From: Berberis thunbergii
Lineage: Eukaryota > Streptophyta > Magnoliopsida > Ranunculales > Berberidaceae
Direction of reading: 5' to 3'
Assembly (NCBI GenBank): GCA_003290165.1
Contig: QNQO01000521.1
Coordinates: forward strand, 1 to 64,000
DNA: 64,000 bases
Shown: positions 21,060-33,814 of the stretch, piece after piece
Numbering within the stretch: the first letter of the stretch is position 1
How the letters are laid out: the number at the start of each line of letters is the position of its first letter
Program-made: the position numbers and the translations under genes
The notes under the pieces: generated by a model
The model's database searches: none
The model's input: only the letters and a program-made list of their open reading frames with translations
What the model was told of the DNA's origin: nothing

Positions 21060-24000
21060 TTTATGATCCAATCATATATTAGTGCACGCAATACACTGGA
21101 ATTTCACAACACAACAAAGAAAACTATTTTTCAGTGGATTTTTCGGAGATCCCAAGTTGGCTGCGCTTTTATGAATTCCCACCAAATAAACTGGAGGAAT
21201 CATTGCCCCTAAGTTTGGTGAGCTGATGGAGATTGATCCTACATCCCTCTGCGACTATAACATACCTTTCATTTGATTTAAATTGTGGATTAATGCCACA
21301 AAGGCTCTCCCATGTATAATGGAAATAGATTTTGTGGTTCAGTATCGGAGACAATATTTGGTCTGTTTCTACTATGAAGACCCCCCCCCCCCCACATTAT
21401 GTTTTTGCTGTGGGTTTATTGGTCATGTTTTTTTAAGACATTGCCACTTATATTTTGAAACATTACAACTTTTTGCTCTAGGTCAGTCGCCGGAAACCAT
21501 TAATCTTTCCTTCTCCCGTCGTGCTCGCATCAAGACTAGAACTGAGCCAGCGATCATTGTCCCTCCACCGGTTAGACAACAGCGAATACGCCATGTTCAA
21601 CCTCCACTGCATCTTCCTCATAGATCTACCTCATTATCTGATCAGCAAAATAACCATTCACCACTTCCACTTCACATACAGCGCCACAAATCTCTCTCCC
21701 CAATCATCGAAGGCTCCACATCTAAGCCCATCTCCGGTACCACATCAGGACAAGCGATACCAGTTCATGGTCCCTCTTTGCCCTCGGTGACGTGTTCCAG
21801 TTTGCTAAGGGATCGTGGCCCCCTCTTTTCCAACATTGCCTCCTTTTCATTTTTCTGAAGGTGTCGCTCCAGGTTTTGTTGCACCTCAAGATGGGGACAT
21901 GTTGCCTGAGTCAGTAACTTTCGCTCCTAGTCAGCAAGAGAGCGGTGATGTTGCTGGTCCTACACTGCCCCTAGCAGTTGCAGATGTCTTAGCCTCGTCC
22001 AAACAGATGACTTCATTGGATCTGTCTTTCAATTCCATGACAATGGGTTTATCCACTCAGGATTTTGGGCCTACTTTCGGCCCATTACAACATCTCCTCC
22101 TTTATGGCAGTCCATGGTCGCCCCATTTCTTTTGCATGACCCAATTTCTAATGGGCTCCCACATATGCTTGGATCTTTTGGGCCATGACCAAACATCTTT
22201 AATTGGGGCCCTGCTATGGCCCAATGCCAATTTGTCCTGCCTTATTGGACTCATATCTCTAGTCCATTAATCAAATCAGCCTCCACGGGTCTGCCTCAAC
22301 TACCTTCATCCAGAATGCTTTTAGTTATGTGTACACCAGGGGTAACTCATTCTGTGAGGACTTCTCAGGTAATCTCCTTGGTCTCGACGCCTCTTCCCAT
22401 ATTCATAGATGCCATGACGTGCATAATAAGTTCATCGCCGGTCAGCACCGGATACTTGGTCGTGGAGACTACACCTTTATTACTGATTACTGCTGGAGTG
22501 AATAGGCCTATGTTGGTAACCAGCTGCACCTCCACCACCACCTTGTCTTCCTCCCATCAGGTTCAGATTGGGGCTACTTCCCCTCAAAGAGCCTCTTATT
22601 TTTCTCGCTCGAAAAAGAGGCCAGGCAAGAAACACACTCTCAGATACCGGTTGCTTCTTCTGAGTCATTGGGTTTAATTACTCTTGATATGGGCCAAACT
22701 CATAAGAAAAGTGTCAAGGCAACTAATGTGGCAAAGGCCTGCCGAGATGCGGCCTTAGTTTTGGGAAAACGCAAGCTGCAGAATAATCTACCGATCTTGT
22801 TCAAGGTCCTATAAAAAAACATTTCCTTCATACTGGTGCTGCAACTCAGGATAACAGTGATGTGCCCACACTTCCATTATTCTCAGATGCTGGGAATCTT
22901 CCGTCCAAATTGTACAGAGACCAGATTTTAGATTCCACTTCTCAGGCTCCGAGAATCGCCTCTAATGGGTCGCCCCAATCCCCATGATACTCTCTTGGAA
23001 CGTTAGAGGTGCAGGGTCTCCCGAAACGTTCCGAGTAATAAAGGTCAATGTTGATATTCTTTTTTTTTGTCTGAAACAAAAATCAATTCCTATGTTATGA
23101 ACCGTATACGCCGAAGACTTGGTTTTCGTCATTGGCTCTCAATTCCAGAGCTAGGACAGTCTGGTCGCATAACACTTTTTTTGGAAGGAATGTATCAATC
23201 TTTCAGTCATTTCTTTTTGTAAATATTATTTTAATTGCACTATCTCTGATTATTTTTCTAATACTATATGGTCAGCTCTTTTTGTTTATGGTGAACCCAG
23301 CCCGGCTCGCTAGGGACACTTCTGGACTAACATGCTACATGTGTATCATTGCCAACCCCTCCCGGGTGATCATCGGCGATCTAAATGATATTTACAGTCG
23401 TGATGACAAAGTAGGGGGCATCTCTCCTACAAGTGCCTCTCTTAGCCATCTCCGACAATTTGTTGACACCTTTCAACTTTTGGATCTCCCACTCAAAGGA
23501 TCCCAGTATACTTAGTCTAATAGAAGGCAAGGTAGAAATGGCATCAAAGCAAAACTGGATAGAGCCTTGGTCAACACTGAATGGATGGATCTTTTCCCAT
23601 CGGCCACTTATACATCATATGTGGATCAGAGATCCGGGGTGTTGTCAGATCATGTCCTCCTCTTGGACCCCCCCCCCCCTTACTAGGACCCCCGCCACAA
23701 GTTTCCTGACAAAAGTAAAAAATCTTAGTCATGACTTGACCCATTGGAATCATCCACCTCAATATCATGGAAACGAGATCATCTCTTGATCGACTCCAAA
23801 GTGCCCCCTCCTTCGGGGGACAATGCTAAGGCCATTGCACTTCTTGAGTCTCACTTGGAGGAACTTCTCATCAGGGAAGAACTTTTTTAGCATAAAAAAT
23901 AAAGTATTTATTGGCTAACGGCTGGTGATCGAAATACCAGATTCTTTCACCTTTCTACCCTGATGAGACGTAAATCAAATTTTATCTTGCGCCTCAAGGA

Positions 24001-27000
24001 TTCTAACAATCATTGGCAATCCAACCCAGCAAATATTGGTGATGTCCTATCTCAATATTTCTCCACATTGTTCACGACTTCTTATCCTGCCAATGACCAG
24101 TATATTTTCAACTCTTTCAATCGGTAATCTCTGCCGAGGATAATGTTGCATTACTAAGCATCCCCGATGATGAACTTATTAGAAATACGATTTTCTCTAT
24201 TTGAAGTCACAAGGCCCTAGGACCGAATGACTTTCATGCAATTTTTTAAGCATTACCGGGATTGTGGGTCCCGATGATACTGGTGCCTTGGTTCACTGAC
24301 AAGTGCTTTCGGGGCACCAAATAGACCTTTGGCAAGATGCATGGCTCAAACCAGACTTGTTGCTGGCAGACAATTTACTGAATCCCTCATCTCCTGACCT
24401 CCCGATTGGCATTCCTGATCTGTGGACTACACTCTCTTCTTCCTGGCGATCCTGGAATGTCCCTCTTCTTAACTCATTTTTCTCCGCACCAGTGGTTCAA
24501 GATATTTCCGACATTTGTCTTCAGGCCACTGAAGCACTGGATGCCCTTATCTGGCATGGGAATAAAAAAGGAATATTCTCAGTTAAAAGCGCAGCCCGGG
24601 CTTTTGCATCCATTTCATTTACGGGATCTTCTTCGAATCCCGGTCTCACACCAATTGAACAGAAGGTTTGATGCGGATTTAACTAACCTAAATAAATAGG
24701 TTAATTCAGCCCACTTTTAATAACCGCAAGTGCATGGTGCCTAACTGGTAGACAACGGCAAGTACGGGTCGATCCCACGAAGAAGGTGGATGCAATTGAA
24801 TTTTAGAATTTAATTAAACTAATTTAAATGGAAAATGGGGTTACAACATTTTTAAAACTAAACTAAAAATAAATTAAAAATAAGAAAAATAAAAGATAGA
24901 TGAGATGGATTTTTGTGGACTTGGACTCACCAATGATTTAGCAAAATTATTTAATCTAAATTACTGAATTTAAAAACGAGAAGCTTTAGGGATGAGGATC
25001 CCTTGCTTACACCGAAAATGTGATCGTTAAAATCCAATTAAACTTATATCATGTTTCTATCAAACATTAACAAATCATTTCAAGCAAATACGCTCTTACC
25101 AAGTATTAAGTGTCTTTTTAGGGCACACTTAATCAAAATTTAAGCTTAATGTTTTTAGCACATGCTTTGAATATTGATAAAGGGTAATTCTAACTACCAA
25201 ACATATCAAGTTTAATTTCTCGAACATGAAAGGTGAAAGAAATTTATCAAAAATTCAGAAATAAATTGTAATTAATAATTAAGCACACAATTCAGTAAAA
25301 TAAATCAAAATAATTTATACAACCCATTTAGTTTTTCACAAGCTCGATGTGGTGGTACTCAACAGATCAGCAGGTGGTCCAAACACGAATCCCGAGACAA
25401 ATGGGCCCAAAACGCTCTGTGGTGGCTCTTACAGATACCTGGGGTGTGAATAGCCAAATAACCAAATTAACCAATTCCCGCCTCTGCTACAGTAGCGCTA
25501 CAGTACTGCGTTGCTCCACCGTCTTCTCCAGCGCGACAGCGACTGTTCTCGCGGCCTTCCTTCGCTCCTTGTGACCGTCCCGTCCTCCAAATGCCTCCAA
25601 AACCTGGAAAAAAAAAAGAGGGACAGTGAGAAACTCAAAAACAGAGAAAGAGAGAACAGGAAGGATACTCTGTTTCGCGATAAGAACTATGTTCGCGAGG
25701 AGGAGGCGGTGGTTCTCGGTCGTGGTGGTGACGGTGGTCGCAAGAGATGAGGACAGGAAGGAGGTCGAGACGAAGAGAGGCCTAGAGAGAGAGGAGCAGA
25801 GAGTGGCTCTGTCGCGAGGTGGAACAGAGCCGCGGTGAGCTCTGTTTCGCGAGGTGGTTCTTGGGTGATGGTGCTCGGTCTGTGATGGGGTCAGTGGTTG
25901 TTAGGTGGTGGCGGAAGGACAAATGGTGGATGGAGTGAAAGTTTGACACGAAACAGGGTTGTCACGCCCCTGTTTCGTGGTGGTGGCGAGGTGCTAAGTG
26001 ATCTGGACAGAGAATGAGTGAGAGATGGATAGGTGGTGGCTTGTGATGAGAATCACCTTGAGAGGAGGAAGAGGTTTTGATATTTTCTAATTTTTTTTCT
26101 TCCCTTCTCTTCCTCTCCCCTTTCTCACCCTATTATCTTCTATTTATATAAAATTATCAAGATGAATAGGGATGAAATGAGGGAATGATTCATCAATGAG
26201 GGTAGGAGAATGATTGGGCTTGGCATTAGGTTTGGGTTTAGGTTATGGATTAGGTTATGAATTAGGTTTCGGGTTTAGGTTTGTGACTGCTTTATACTAC
26301 CGTTGGAATCGACTAATTGTCGTTCCTTAACTTGTCGCTTTAATATGATTTCATCGTTTACGCTCAAATTTCTACAAAGACATGAAAACGAAATAATTAC
26401 TATACAATATAATAATCGAAACACTAACATGTATAAATTAAGGGATATATTATGTAATAATTATGTAAATATCAAGGTTCTTCATGCGCTTGGTGCATAA
26501 AAGCTCCTCATAGTGCCACTCTTTTCTTATGGAAAGTTAGTCAAAACCTTCTCCCTACAACTGCGAATCCCATCATGGTCCACGCGCCTGTTTGTAATCA
26601 ATGTGTCTTCTGCCACGATCATGAAGAAGACATTCTTAATATCTTCTTTATGTGCCCCGTTACTAGCCGTTTATGGCTTATTTCTCATCTCCCACTTCAC
26701 TGGAACCATGCTTCACTACATCCTATAAATGTTCCTAAAGCGTTCCATTTGTTATGGAAGACAACAAACTCTGATTTGCCCACAAAAGATGAGATTCTTT
26801 CAAAATTCACGGTTGTCCTTTTTTTCATCTGGCGGATCAGGAACGACATCATTTTTAAGAAGGCCAAGTTTCATACTAGGCTATTCACCAACACGGTTAA
26901 TGCCATTTGGTCCTCCTGGTTTTCCCAATGGTTTAACCTGCCAAGTGCCGACTCTATTCTGAACCTCACCTCCATCCCACAAATTGTGAGCTCAGCTCGC

Positions 27001-27642
27001 ACTGACAACAATCCGGGTGGCCCTAACTTGACGCCTCATCGTCAACTTGAAGAGGAACACCTTTCTGGAACCTATAGCCTCTAGGACTGTCCTCATCAGA
27101 CCCAACTTGAATTTTTCAGAACTCACTACCTTAATGATTGCCTGCCCCATTCTCTCCAGGCCTCCACTCAGTTGGATCATGACTCAGTGATTGTTTGTTT
27201 TGATGCATGCTTTTTTGCCCAATCTAAACAGAGGGCTATTGGGATCATTGCTATGGATCTGACAGGTAAGGTGCTCGCTACGGTGGCTAGTCTGATCAAA
27301 GGGAAGGTTTTGGACAGTACAATGGTCGAATTCTTCGCAAGAGAGGCAACATTTATGCTCATCCAAGCCCAACGGTGGAACGCGGGTCTAGTCTTCAGCG
27401 ACTCTTCCAATTTCATGACGACAGTCTCTGCTCGGGATATAGATTCAACTTTTGTTTTAGATTGGGTGTGGTGCTCCCCTTGCTTAATATTAAACGCTTC
27501 TTTTTTTTTTTCAACAACTGGCATTGTTTGTATATTTCTAGGAGCCTCAACTATGTGGCCCGTTCACTTGCTACTATGGCAGGAAACTCTATGTTATTAT
27601 CTTAGTTTATCTATGCATAATGCTTTAACCAAAAAAAACATC
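21060..27642 (+). mobile_element. LINE (non-LTR) retrotransposon 1, degenerate, interrupted by a solo LTR
   Basis: ORF1: fragments like LEESLPLSLVSLMEIDPT and the zinc knuckle CFCCGFIGH (about 21400) fit plant L1 ORF1 (DUF4283 plus CCHC). ORF2: the endonuclease start ISWNVRGAG-like text sits at about 22990 and GDLNDI...KVGG at 23380. NTRFFHLSTL and FILRLKDSNNHW (about 23930) precede the RT. Most of the RT palm is deleted near 24250. The zf-RVT region (IDLWQDAWLKPDLLLADNLL, 24320) continues across the 24669-26474 insertion to WCIKAPHSATLFLWKVSQNL (26500) and CNQCVFCHDHEEDILN. An RNase H domain (DACFFAQSKQRAIGI, about 27200) follows. The element ends at an A run near 27635. Many stops and frameshifts make it inactive. 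Confidence 0.85.
24669..26474. mobile_element. Probable solo LTR (1.8 kb) nested in LINE 1
   Basis: The insert starts TGATGCGGATT and ends AATATCA, that is TG...CA. It is flanked by the 5-bp duplication aggtt (24664-24668 and 26475-26479). Removing it rejoins the LINE frame IEQK-VLHAL... apart from one lost base. I see no internal repeat of its ends and no gag or pol, so a solo LTR fits best. Conserved-looking text 'gtcgatcccacgaag' lies near its left end and may mark the 3' end of a minus-oriented LTR. The ORFs inside (for example at 25347-25838) look like chance frames. Confidence 0.75.
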
Positions 27643-28074
27643 TAACAAAGAATTGTTTGATACTATATCACCATGTACCATTGAAACAACCAAGTGTGGA
27701 TTATAAAACTGAAACAACTTTGTGACAAAGGACGGGTAAGCTTTTAAAATAGGTAAACTTTTCCTGAAAATTTTCAAATATTTCTTGGTTGCAATGTGAA
27801 ATTGATTGGCTTATTTAAGTCACCATTAATATTAACTTTTGGGAAATATTGCTTATTATTGAGTGTTTTAGAAAGAAAAAAAAATTGTGTGACATCTAGT
27901 GGACTAATATTTTGATGAGATTTTTGTAATTAGGATCCAATGTGACTAGTTTTAAATTCACTTGGGTAATAATTTCATGTTTGCCTCGTCCAATTCCATC
28001 CTCTGTCAAATTCCTCTGTTCCTATATGGACACTAATGTTATTTCAATAATACAATCAACCAACGATGGAACAC
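27643..28074. other. Unassigned intergenic sequence
   Basis: Sequence between the end of LINE 1 and the next solo LTR. It is AT-rich and no gene or repeat is recognised. Confidence 0.5.
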
Positions 28075-29799
28075 TGTCACGCCCCAATTTTCAAGGAAAC
28101 GAAAATCATTTTATCCATGTAGGATTAGGATCACTCGCTTCCCCAAAACTCGAGACGTGAAAATTTAACAACAGAAACATTAAATAAAATTAACATAGAC
28201 AAAAATTCTAATCGGGTAACTCTTTGAAGATGATGGCTCCATAAAAATAAACCATCAAAGATGTCGCCACAAAACTCTATAACCTGATAAAGGCCAAATG
28301 GCTATGTTCCAATAAGAACGTACCCAAGAAGCATAAACTTACTTGGGTCAGCGAGGTAGCTGGTATGAGCTAGTAATCTCCATCCTTATAAAATAAAATA
28401 ATTTACATGATTTAACATGAAAATTTCATAAACAAGAAAATAACACTCAAAGTCTTGTAGTTCCTCAACGAGGCAAACTTTACATACTAATCAGTTTATC
28501 ATGCTTAAAATATTAATTTATTTTACCAACACTTACAAAGTGAAGGTTGAACATGGTAAGTCCGACCTGCAGAAATTGTTAGTAGACTTACCATCCTGCA
28601 CGAAACGGTTAGAAACAAATGGATAAAATTTCTAAGTTATCAATCCTCATAAATGCAATTTACTTTCAAACAACGATACAAATCATAGTCATATTAGACT
28701 ATTATTAAAATATCAATAAAACACATTTTTTGACCTTTAGGAAGACATACAGTTCTCATTCAATTGTAGAATGAGCATTTAGTTTCTTCCTTTAAGGCAA
28801 TCATGCACATACACAAAATATAGCTTCTTTTCCACAATCGCATGATCCTCCTTGTGCCGAACACACCTCACCCAAGTGTGTCTCCCTTGCCTTCAAAACC
28901 ACTCGGAGCGTACATGTTCTAAGTGGGGTGCCACATCAAGGAACATTTCATCTCACCCGAAGTTCAATCCATGGCAAATATTTCCTAAATTCTACACGTA
29001 CTACCGAACTCACATGGAACGGTGGACTAATATGCAAGCAAGTCTGCATACCCAAAATTATATCACACGTATACAAGCAATTCTGTATACAAAACACATT
29101 TTTCATTTTTTTTTTTCGTGTTGTGGACAAGAACATAAATAAATCAGATAATTCTCAAGACTCTTTTAGGCTGACACTTTGTCAACCATAAACACATCGA
29201 CCACAATATTCACCATTTCTTTTGGGGAAACAAATAACATTTTCATAAGTAAATTTTCTATAACACCGTATGGATTAACACATATTTAGTATAAGGATTA
29301 GCATGTCAATTTGCATAACCTTAAAATTCAAGTTTACAGTATGATCACATACTAAACACGCATTTCAAGTAATAACACAAAAATGCAAATACGAATTTTA
29401 CAAAATAATACTAATACCCAAGTCATCCCGAAAATCTCTTCTTAAAATGATATTTACAAATATCCAAAAATACCTAATTTCTAACAGAGAGAAAATTGAG
29501 AAACTCAATTAACCTCCTCACCTAGTCATAATAGGTCATAATAGCTTTAAACAGAGACACACAATAACAAGTAACAATGCCTAATGGTTACAAAAAGAGA
29601 CACGTTCTAACAAACTAAAACCCCAACAAAATAAAATTACCCATTTCAATCGATCATGATTTCTCAAACTCCACTTAATCCCAAATATAATTTTCAAGCT
29701 TATTAGGAATAAAAAAAACCCCATATCACTTACAAAAAAATTTCCAAGCAAAAATATATGAAAAGAGAATGGAGGAAAACTCACTAATTTCTACCAAAA

Positions 29800-29836
<37 letters not shown>

Positions 29837-30701
29837 TTCTAAAATTCAATCAGTGACATTTGTTTCTGCCTCGAGGGAGATCTAACCGTTGGATGAACTC
29901 CAAAGTAACGGTATGTTTTTCATACCCGTGTTATATATGAATCTACGAATTTAATTTGAAGGTATTCTGACCACTAGAAGGTCTCGATCCACTGAAAATA
30001 CTAAGACTGCGCAAAGCTGTATTTATTACGGGATTTAAATAAAAACCTAGTTGCAGGTTTTCTCTTTTAACTCAACCAGTTCCTATAAAATACAATAAAA
30101 AATTCATATTTCAGATTTATATTTGTATTAAACCCAAACCTTAATCAATTGATTAATCTAAAAAAGTAAAAGAGAACGAAGAAGACTCATAAGCATTATT
30201 TTTCTTCTTTTTCTTTTTCTTTTTGTTCTTCTTCTTATTTCACCTCTTTCCCTAATTCTGTACGTAAGTTCTTCCCAAAGTCATATATCAAATATGCATA
30301 AATGCGAGGTTGTTACCTGCGTATATATAATATTTTAATTAGAATACAAAAAAAATAAATTGAAACGCTTTATATACAAACATATTTATAAGGACAGTGA
30401 AAAATTACGAGTATTACAATATATACAGCTCAAAATAATCTCGTCCCGAGATTCGGTAGAGGAGGGTAAGTAAGTAATTAATTCTACAATAAACAAACTA
30501 CATTCCGAATGAAACAATACTAGAGTCCAAATAATAAACCACTCCAAAAATAAATTTTCTACTTAGCCCTCCTTAAGAAACAAAACATACATCACATAAA
30601 CAAACAAATAGCTCATGCATATGCTCATAACTTCATGAAGACAATCACATAAAATATATATTATAAATATTCAGTAAGTATAAAAATTACGGGATGCTAC
30701 A
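28075..30701 (-). mobile_element. Probable solo LTR (2.6 kb) of a long-LTR Gypsy family, minus orientation
   Basis: It starts tgtcacgcccc and ends gggatgctaca, so in minus orientation it runs TGTAGCATCCC...GGGGCGTGACA. Both sides carry the 5-bp duplication aacac (28070-28074 and 30702-30706). No gag-pol is found inside. It shares with the plus-strand solo LTR at 36552-39071 the element-3' end GGGCGTGACA and an internal ACCAGCTA...GCTGACCC block. The interior contains pyrimidine tracts (about 30200) and an AT microsatellite. Confidence 0.82.
29803..29832. repeat. (TA)n microsatellite
   Basis: About fifteen TA dinucleotides in a row, inside the solo LTR. Confidence 0.95.
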
Positions 30702-30706
30702 AACAC

Positions 30707-31303
30707 GTAATTCACTAATCGAACCGCAACCTCTCCTATGACCAACTTAGATAAAAGTAGTGGACACCCACGATGTTCAATTGATAATATCGGGAATACG
30801 GAATACCCTTGAGTTTTATTAGACTAGGTGGACCAAGATTGTAATGGAGTTTGAATACTCATTTTTTGACAACTTATTTATATTCAACTTCTAGAATGCA
30901 TTATTTAAAAACATAAAGTATATACAGAAACTCCAACAAATTGAATAGTTGGTAAACCTGTAATTAAAGAAGAATGGTGGAAAAAACATAAAACACATAC
31001 AAAAACTCCAACAAATTGAAGTCACTATAATACTAAGTGTAATGTGTTTGTGATTAATTGTTGTTTTAATACAGTTTTGTTAAACTATTTGTTTGTTCAT
31101 TACTTTACAGAATACTAATTTATAATAGCAAATTTTAAACCATGTTTATTATTTATTTTGCTTTAGTTTTGTACAAAAGAGGTGAGAGAAGACAATCATC
31201 ACCTAAAATTACATTTAATTAAGCAAAAAGTATTTTCACGGTGATTTTAATCTTTAGTTTTTCAAGTGCCCTCACGTGAATCCGTGCCTGAATAGAAGGC
31301 GTT
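30707..31303. other. Unassigned intergenic sequence with a short duplication
   Basis: The motif 'aactccaacaaattgaa' appears at about 30929 and 31004 with similar left flanks, a duplication of about 75 bp. No gene is seen. Confidence 0.5.
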
Positions 31304-31487
31304 CACTAATTGTTGCTCAGTTGGTCAGACATTCACTATTCTTATGAGAGGTCGCAGGTTTGAAACCCACCTATTAAGATTTCAGACATTTGAATTAATA
31401 AATAAATAAATATGATCAGATTTGGGTAACCCTGTAAAGTCAATCCTATAACTTTCGGCCACGGATTACAAAAAAAAAAAAAAAAAA
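31304..31487 (+). mobile_element. tRNA-derived SINE with poly(A) tail
   Basis: The A box TTGCTCAGTTGG (about 31313) and B box GGTTTGAAACC (about 31358) are spaced as in a tRNA-derived promoter. They are followed by a non-tRNA body and an 18-base A run at 31470-31487. I could not identify target duplications, so the left edge is approximate. It is not a real tRNA gene because no cloverleaf can be formed. Confidence 0.6.
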
Positions 31488-31612
31488 TCAACCATCCAAA
31501 AGTCCAGTTTTTCTGAAAAGCATCCACTTGAAATTTGGAAGATATGAGAGAATCAGCATCCACTACTAACCTTTCAATAAATTTACAAAAACAACCCTTT
31601 CTTTCTAAAAAG

Positions 31613-32168
31613 TAGGGGTGGGCAAAAATCGATTTAAATTCGGTTAATCGACCGAACCGATTTTCAAATTCGGTTCGGTAACCGAACCGAAATATGAGTA
31701 GAGAGAAAATAATTTAAACCGAACCGATTATAAACGGTTCAAAATCGGTTTGCGATTTTGAACCGACCGATTTATAACCGAACCGACCGATTAATTAAAT
31801 ATATATAAATAACTAAATAAAAAGTAGGTGTCAATACTTGATTAGTGCAACAAATGCATTGCAATACACCCTGTTGCACTAAATCACCCCATTCTCTCAA
31901 AGTTTTTAATTTTGGGCTAAAAATTGAGTCTAAAAAAACATTGGACCTGTAAAAAAATTGGACATGTTTTAATGAAAGTCTTTCAAATGCTTGAGCCTAA
32001 AATTTCGGTCCAACCGAACCGAACCGATCCGAAATTCGGTTTAACCGAATTCATCGGTTTACAAATACAAAATTCGGTTTCGGTTTGAGTTTTGGATAAA
32101 CCGAATTAAATCGGTTCGAAATCGGTTTGGTGCTCAAAACCGAACCGAACCGACATTGCCCACCCCTA
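31613..32168. mobile_element. hAT-type MITE with perfect 13-bp ends and 8-bp target duplication
   Basis: Terminal inverted repeats TAGGGGTGGGCAA are perfect on both ends. The octamer ctaaaaag flanks the element at 31605-31612 and 32169-32176. The interior consists largely of short self-complementary motifs of the aaccgaaccg / cggttcggtt kind, so the element can fold on itself extensively. It has no coding capacity. It belongs to the same terminus family as the element at 9064-9700. Confidence 0.92.
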
Positions 32169-32251
32169 CTAAAAAGCACAACTCCGTTATGTCCAACCTC
32201 TTAATACTACCAAGAAAACAAGAACCATTTCACATGAACCATTAGACCATC

Positions 32252-32696
32252 ATGGAGGCTCTCAGTTCTCATTGCTATCAAACCAAGCTCTCCAAGACAA
32301 GAATTTTTATCCATCCACCATTGAAGACTTGATGAAGTTCTTTGAAGTTGAAGCTTACCATGCATGGGCTAACATGGAGTCTGATCTAAACAAAGAAGTC
32401 AAAGAGGCTGAAATATCAATGGATGAAGCTGAGAAGTACTTGAACTCTGCCATGGAGGAGGCCATGGATGAGTTTAGACGGTTTGAGGTGGAGTTTGATC
32501 GTATAACGCCAAGGTGGAGTTTGATGGTCTTAATCATGTTGCTAATAGTGCAAAAAAGATGGGAAATTCTTTGGAGAGTTCTACAACTAAGGCTTCTAAA
32601 AAGTATATGGAAGTTGCGCTTAATTCTGCTACTGCTACAATGAAATCTGCATGGAAGGGAAAGACTTCGAACTCAACTAAGGTTCATCCATCTTAA
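32252..32696 (+). pseudogene. Frameshifted single-exon gene for an acidic helical protein of unknown function
   Basis: An ATG at 32252 opens MEALSSHCYQ but closes after 26 codons. An overlapping frame continues with NFYPSTIEDLMKFFEVEAYH and NKEVKEAEISMDEAEKYLNS, acidic and probably helical. Near 32500 the frame changes again: GATCGTATAACGCC looks like a two-base insertion relative to the downstream frame. It resumes as KVEFDGLNHVANSAKKMGNS and ends ALNSATATMKSAWKGK...VHPS-stop at 32696. Read across the shifts, a protein of about 145 residues emerges. The text feels like a plant-conserved uncharacterised family, but I cannot name it. There is no intron, so it may be a retrocopy. Confidence 0.55.
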
Positions 32697-32892
32697 AATC
32701 TGAGAAATCATATTTTCAGACTCAAGATTTCCTTGTTGCTGTTAAATGTATTATTGATCAAATAATGAAGTTGCATCTTATGTTCAATTTAATTATGCTT
32801 TGACATTTAATTAGATTTTGAGAAGGTGCATAGTTAGAAACTTATGAGAATTGATCAATGCACAAAATGAAGTTTTAGATGAAATGATTTAA

Positions 32893-33207
32893 GGGTGTGT
32901 TTGGTTGCATGGAATCCTATGCCATGGGAATCCATGAAGGGACCCCTATATTTTAGGCTAATTTGAGGTAAACTCCATATGCACTATTTGATTTTGTTAT
33001 TAATGATGAGAATGAAAGTCTCATGAACATGAAAATCACATGCCTTGGAAGCCCAAGGAGTGAAATTTCCATGTTCATGGGACTTCTATTCCCACCATTG
33101 ATCACAAATTTAAATGGTGTATGTGGAGTGATATATCAATTTAGCCTAAAATATAAGAGTCCCCTCTCGAATTTCCATGGCATAGGATTCCATGCGACCA
33201 AACACAC
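32893..33207. mobile_element. Foldback MITE with GGGTGTGTTTGG-like ends
   Basis: The left arm (gtgtgtttggttgcatggaa, then tcctatgccatgg and ttttaggctaattt) is complementary to the right arm (aatttagcctaaaata, then ccatggcataggattccatg and accaaacacac). The ends resemble common plant MITE termini. Target duplications are not clear. Length is about 315 bp. Confidence 0.75.
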
Positions 33208-33814
33208 GGAGAAAACAGAGAGATGAAAAGTATAGGATGACCGGTGTACAAAGTAGAGATTTTTTTTTAATGTTTGATGGTTGATCTTGTAATAAGCACG
33301 CGACATTACCAATCTCAACAATCAAATTAATTTTCTGTGATATATTTTCACTATCCAATTCTATAGTTTGTTGAGAGATCTTCTCGAACAATTTCAGACA
33401 TTGAAGGGAACATAATAATTGAGTTGTAGGGCCGAGACGAACTTTTAAAAAGCCCGACTGAATTTAGATTTGTCGTACTGATTTGGTGGTAAATTTGGTT
33501 TTGGATTTGAATTTTTCATAGTTAAAGGTTGAAAATTGTAACTAAAAAAGCTATATCCAAATTGCTTATTGAGTGAATTAGTCATCTACTAATTTTTATA
33601 AATAATATAATTTTAGATGGAGCATTTGAGGTCACTGGTTCAATTTCTATTAGGCCTTTTTACAATTTCTCTATAAGAATAATGAAGATGATGAAAGTTT
33701 AGATGGATGAACAAATGAGATCAATAAGTTTGAGTCAGATCCTACCTGTATCGACATGATCAGTCAAACATATGATTATGATTTGAAAATTGTTTCTATT
33801 TATGTTCTTATGAG
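33208..33814. other. Unassigned intergenic sequence
   Basis: AT-rich sequence between the MITE and LINE 2. No gene or repeat is recognised. Confidence 0.5.

Noticed and set aside
21521..22677. Several ORFs of 89-153 codons
   Set aside because: They are frame pieces of the degenerate LINE between ORF1 and ORF2 and are not separate genes.
31313..31368. Possible tRNA gene (A and B boxes)
   Set aside because: No acceptor stem or cloverleaf can be formed; a poly(A) tail follows, so it is a SINE.
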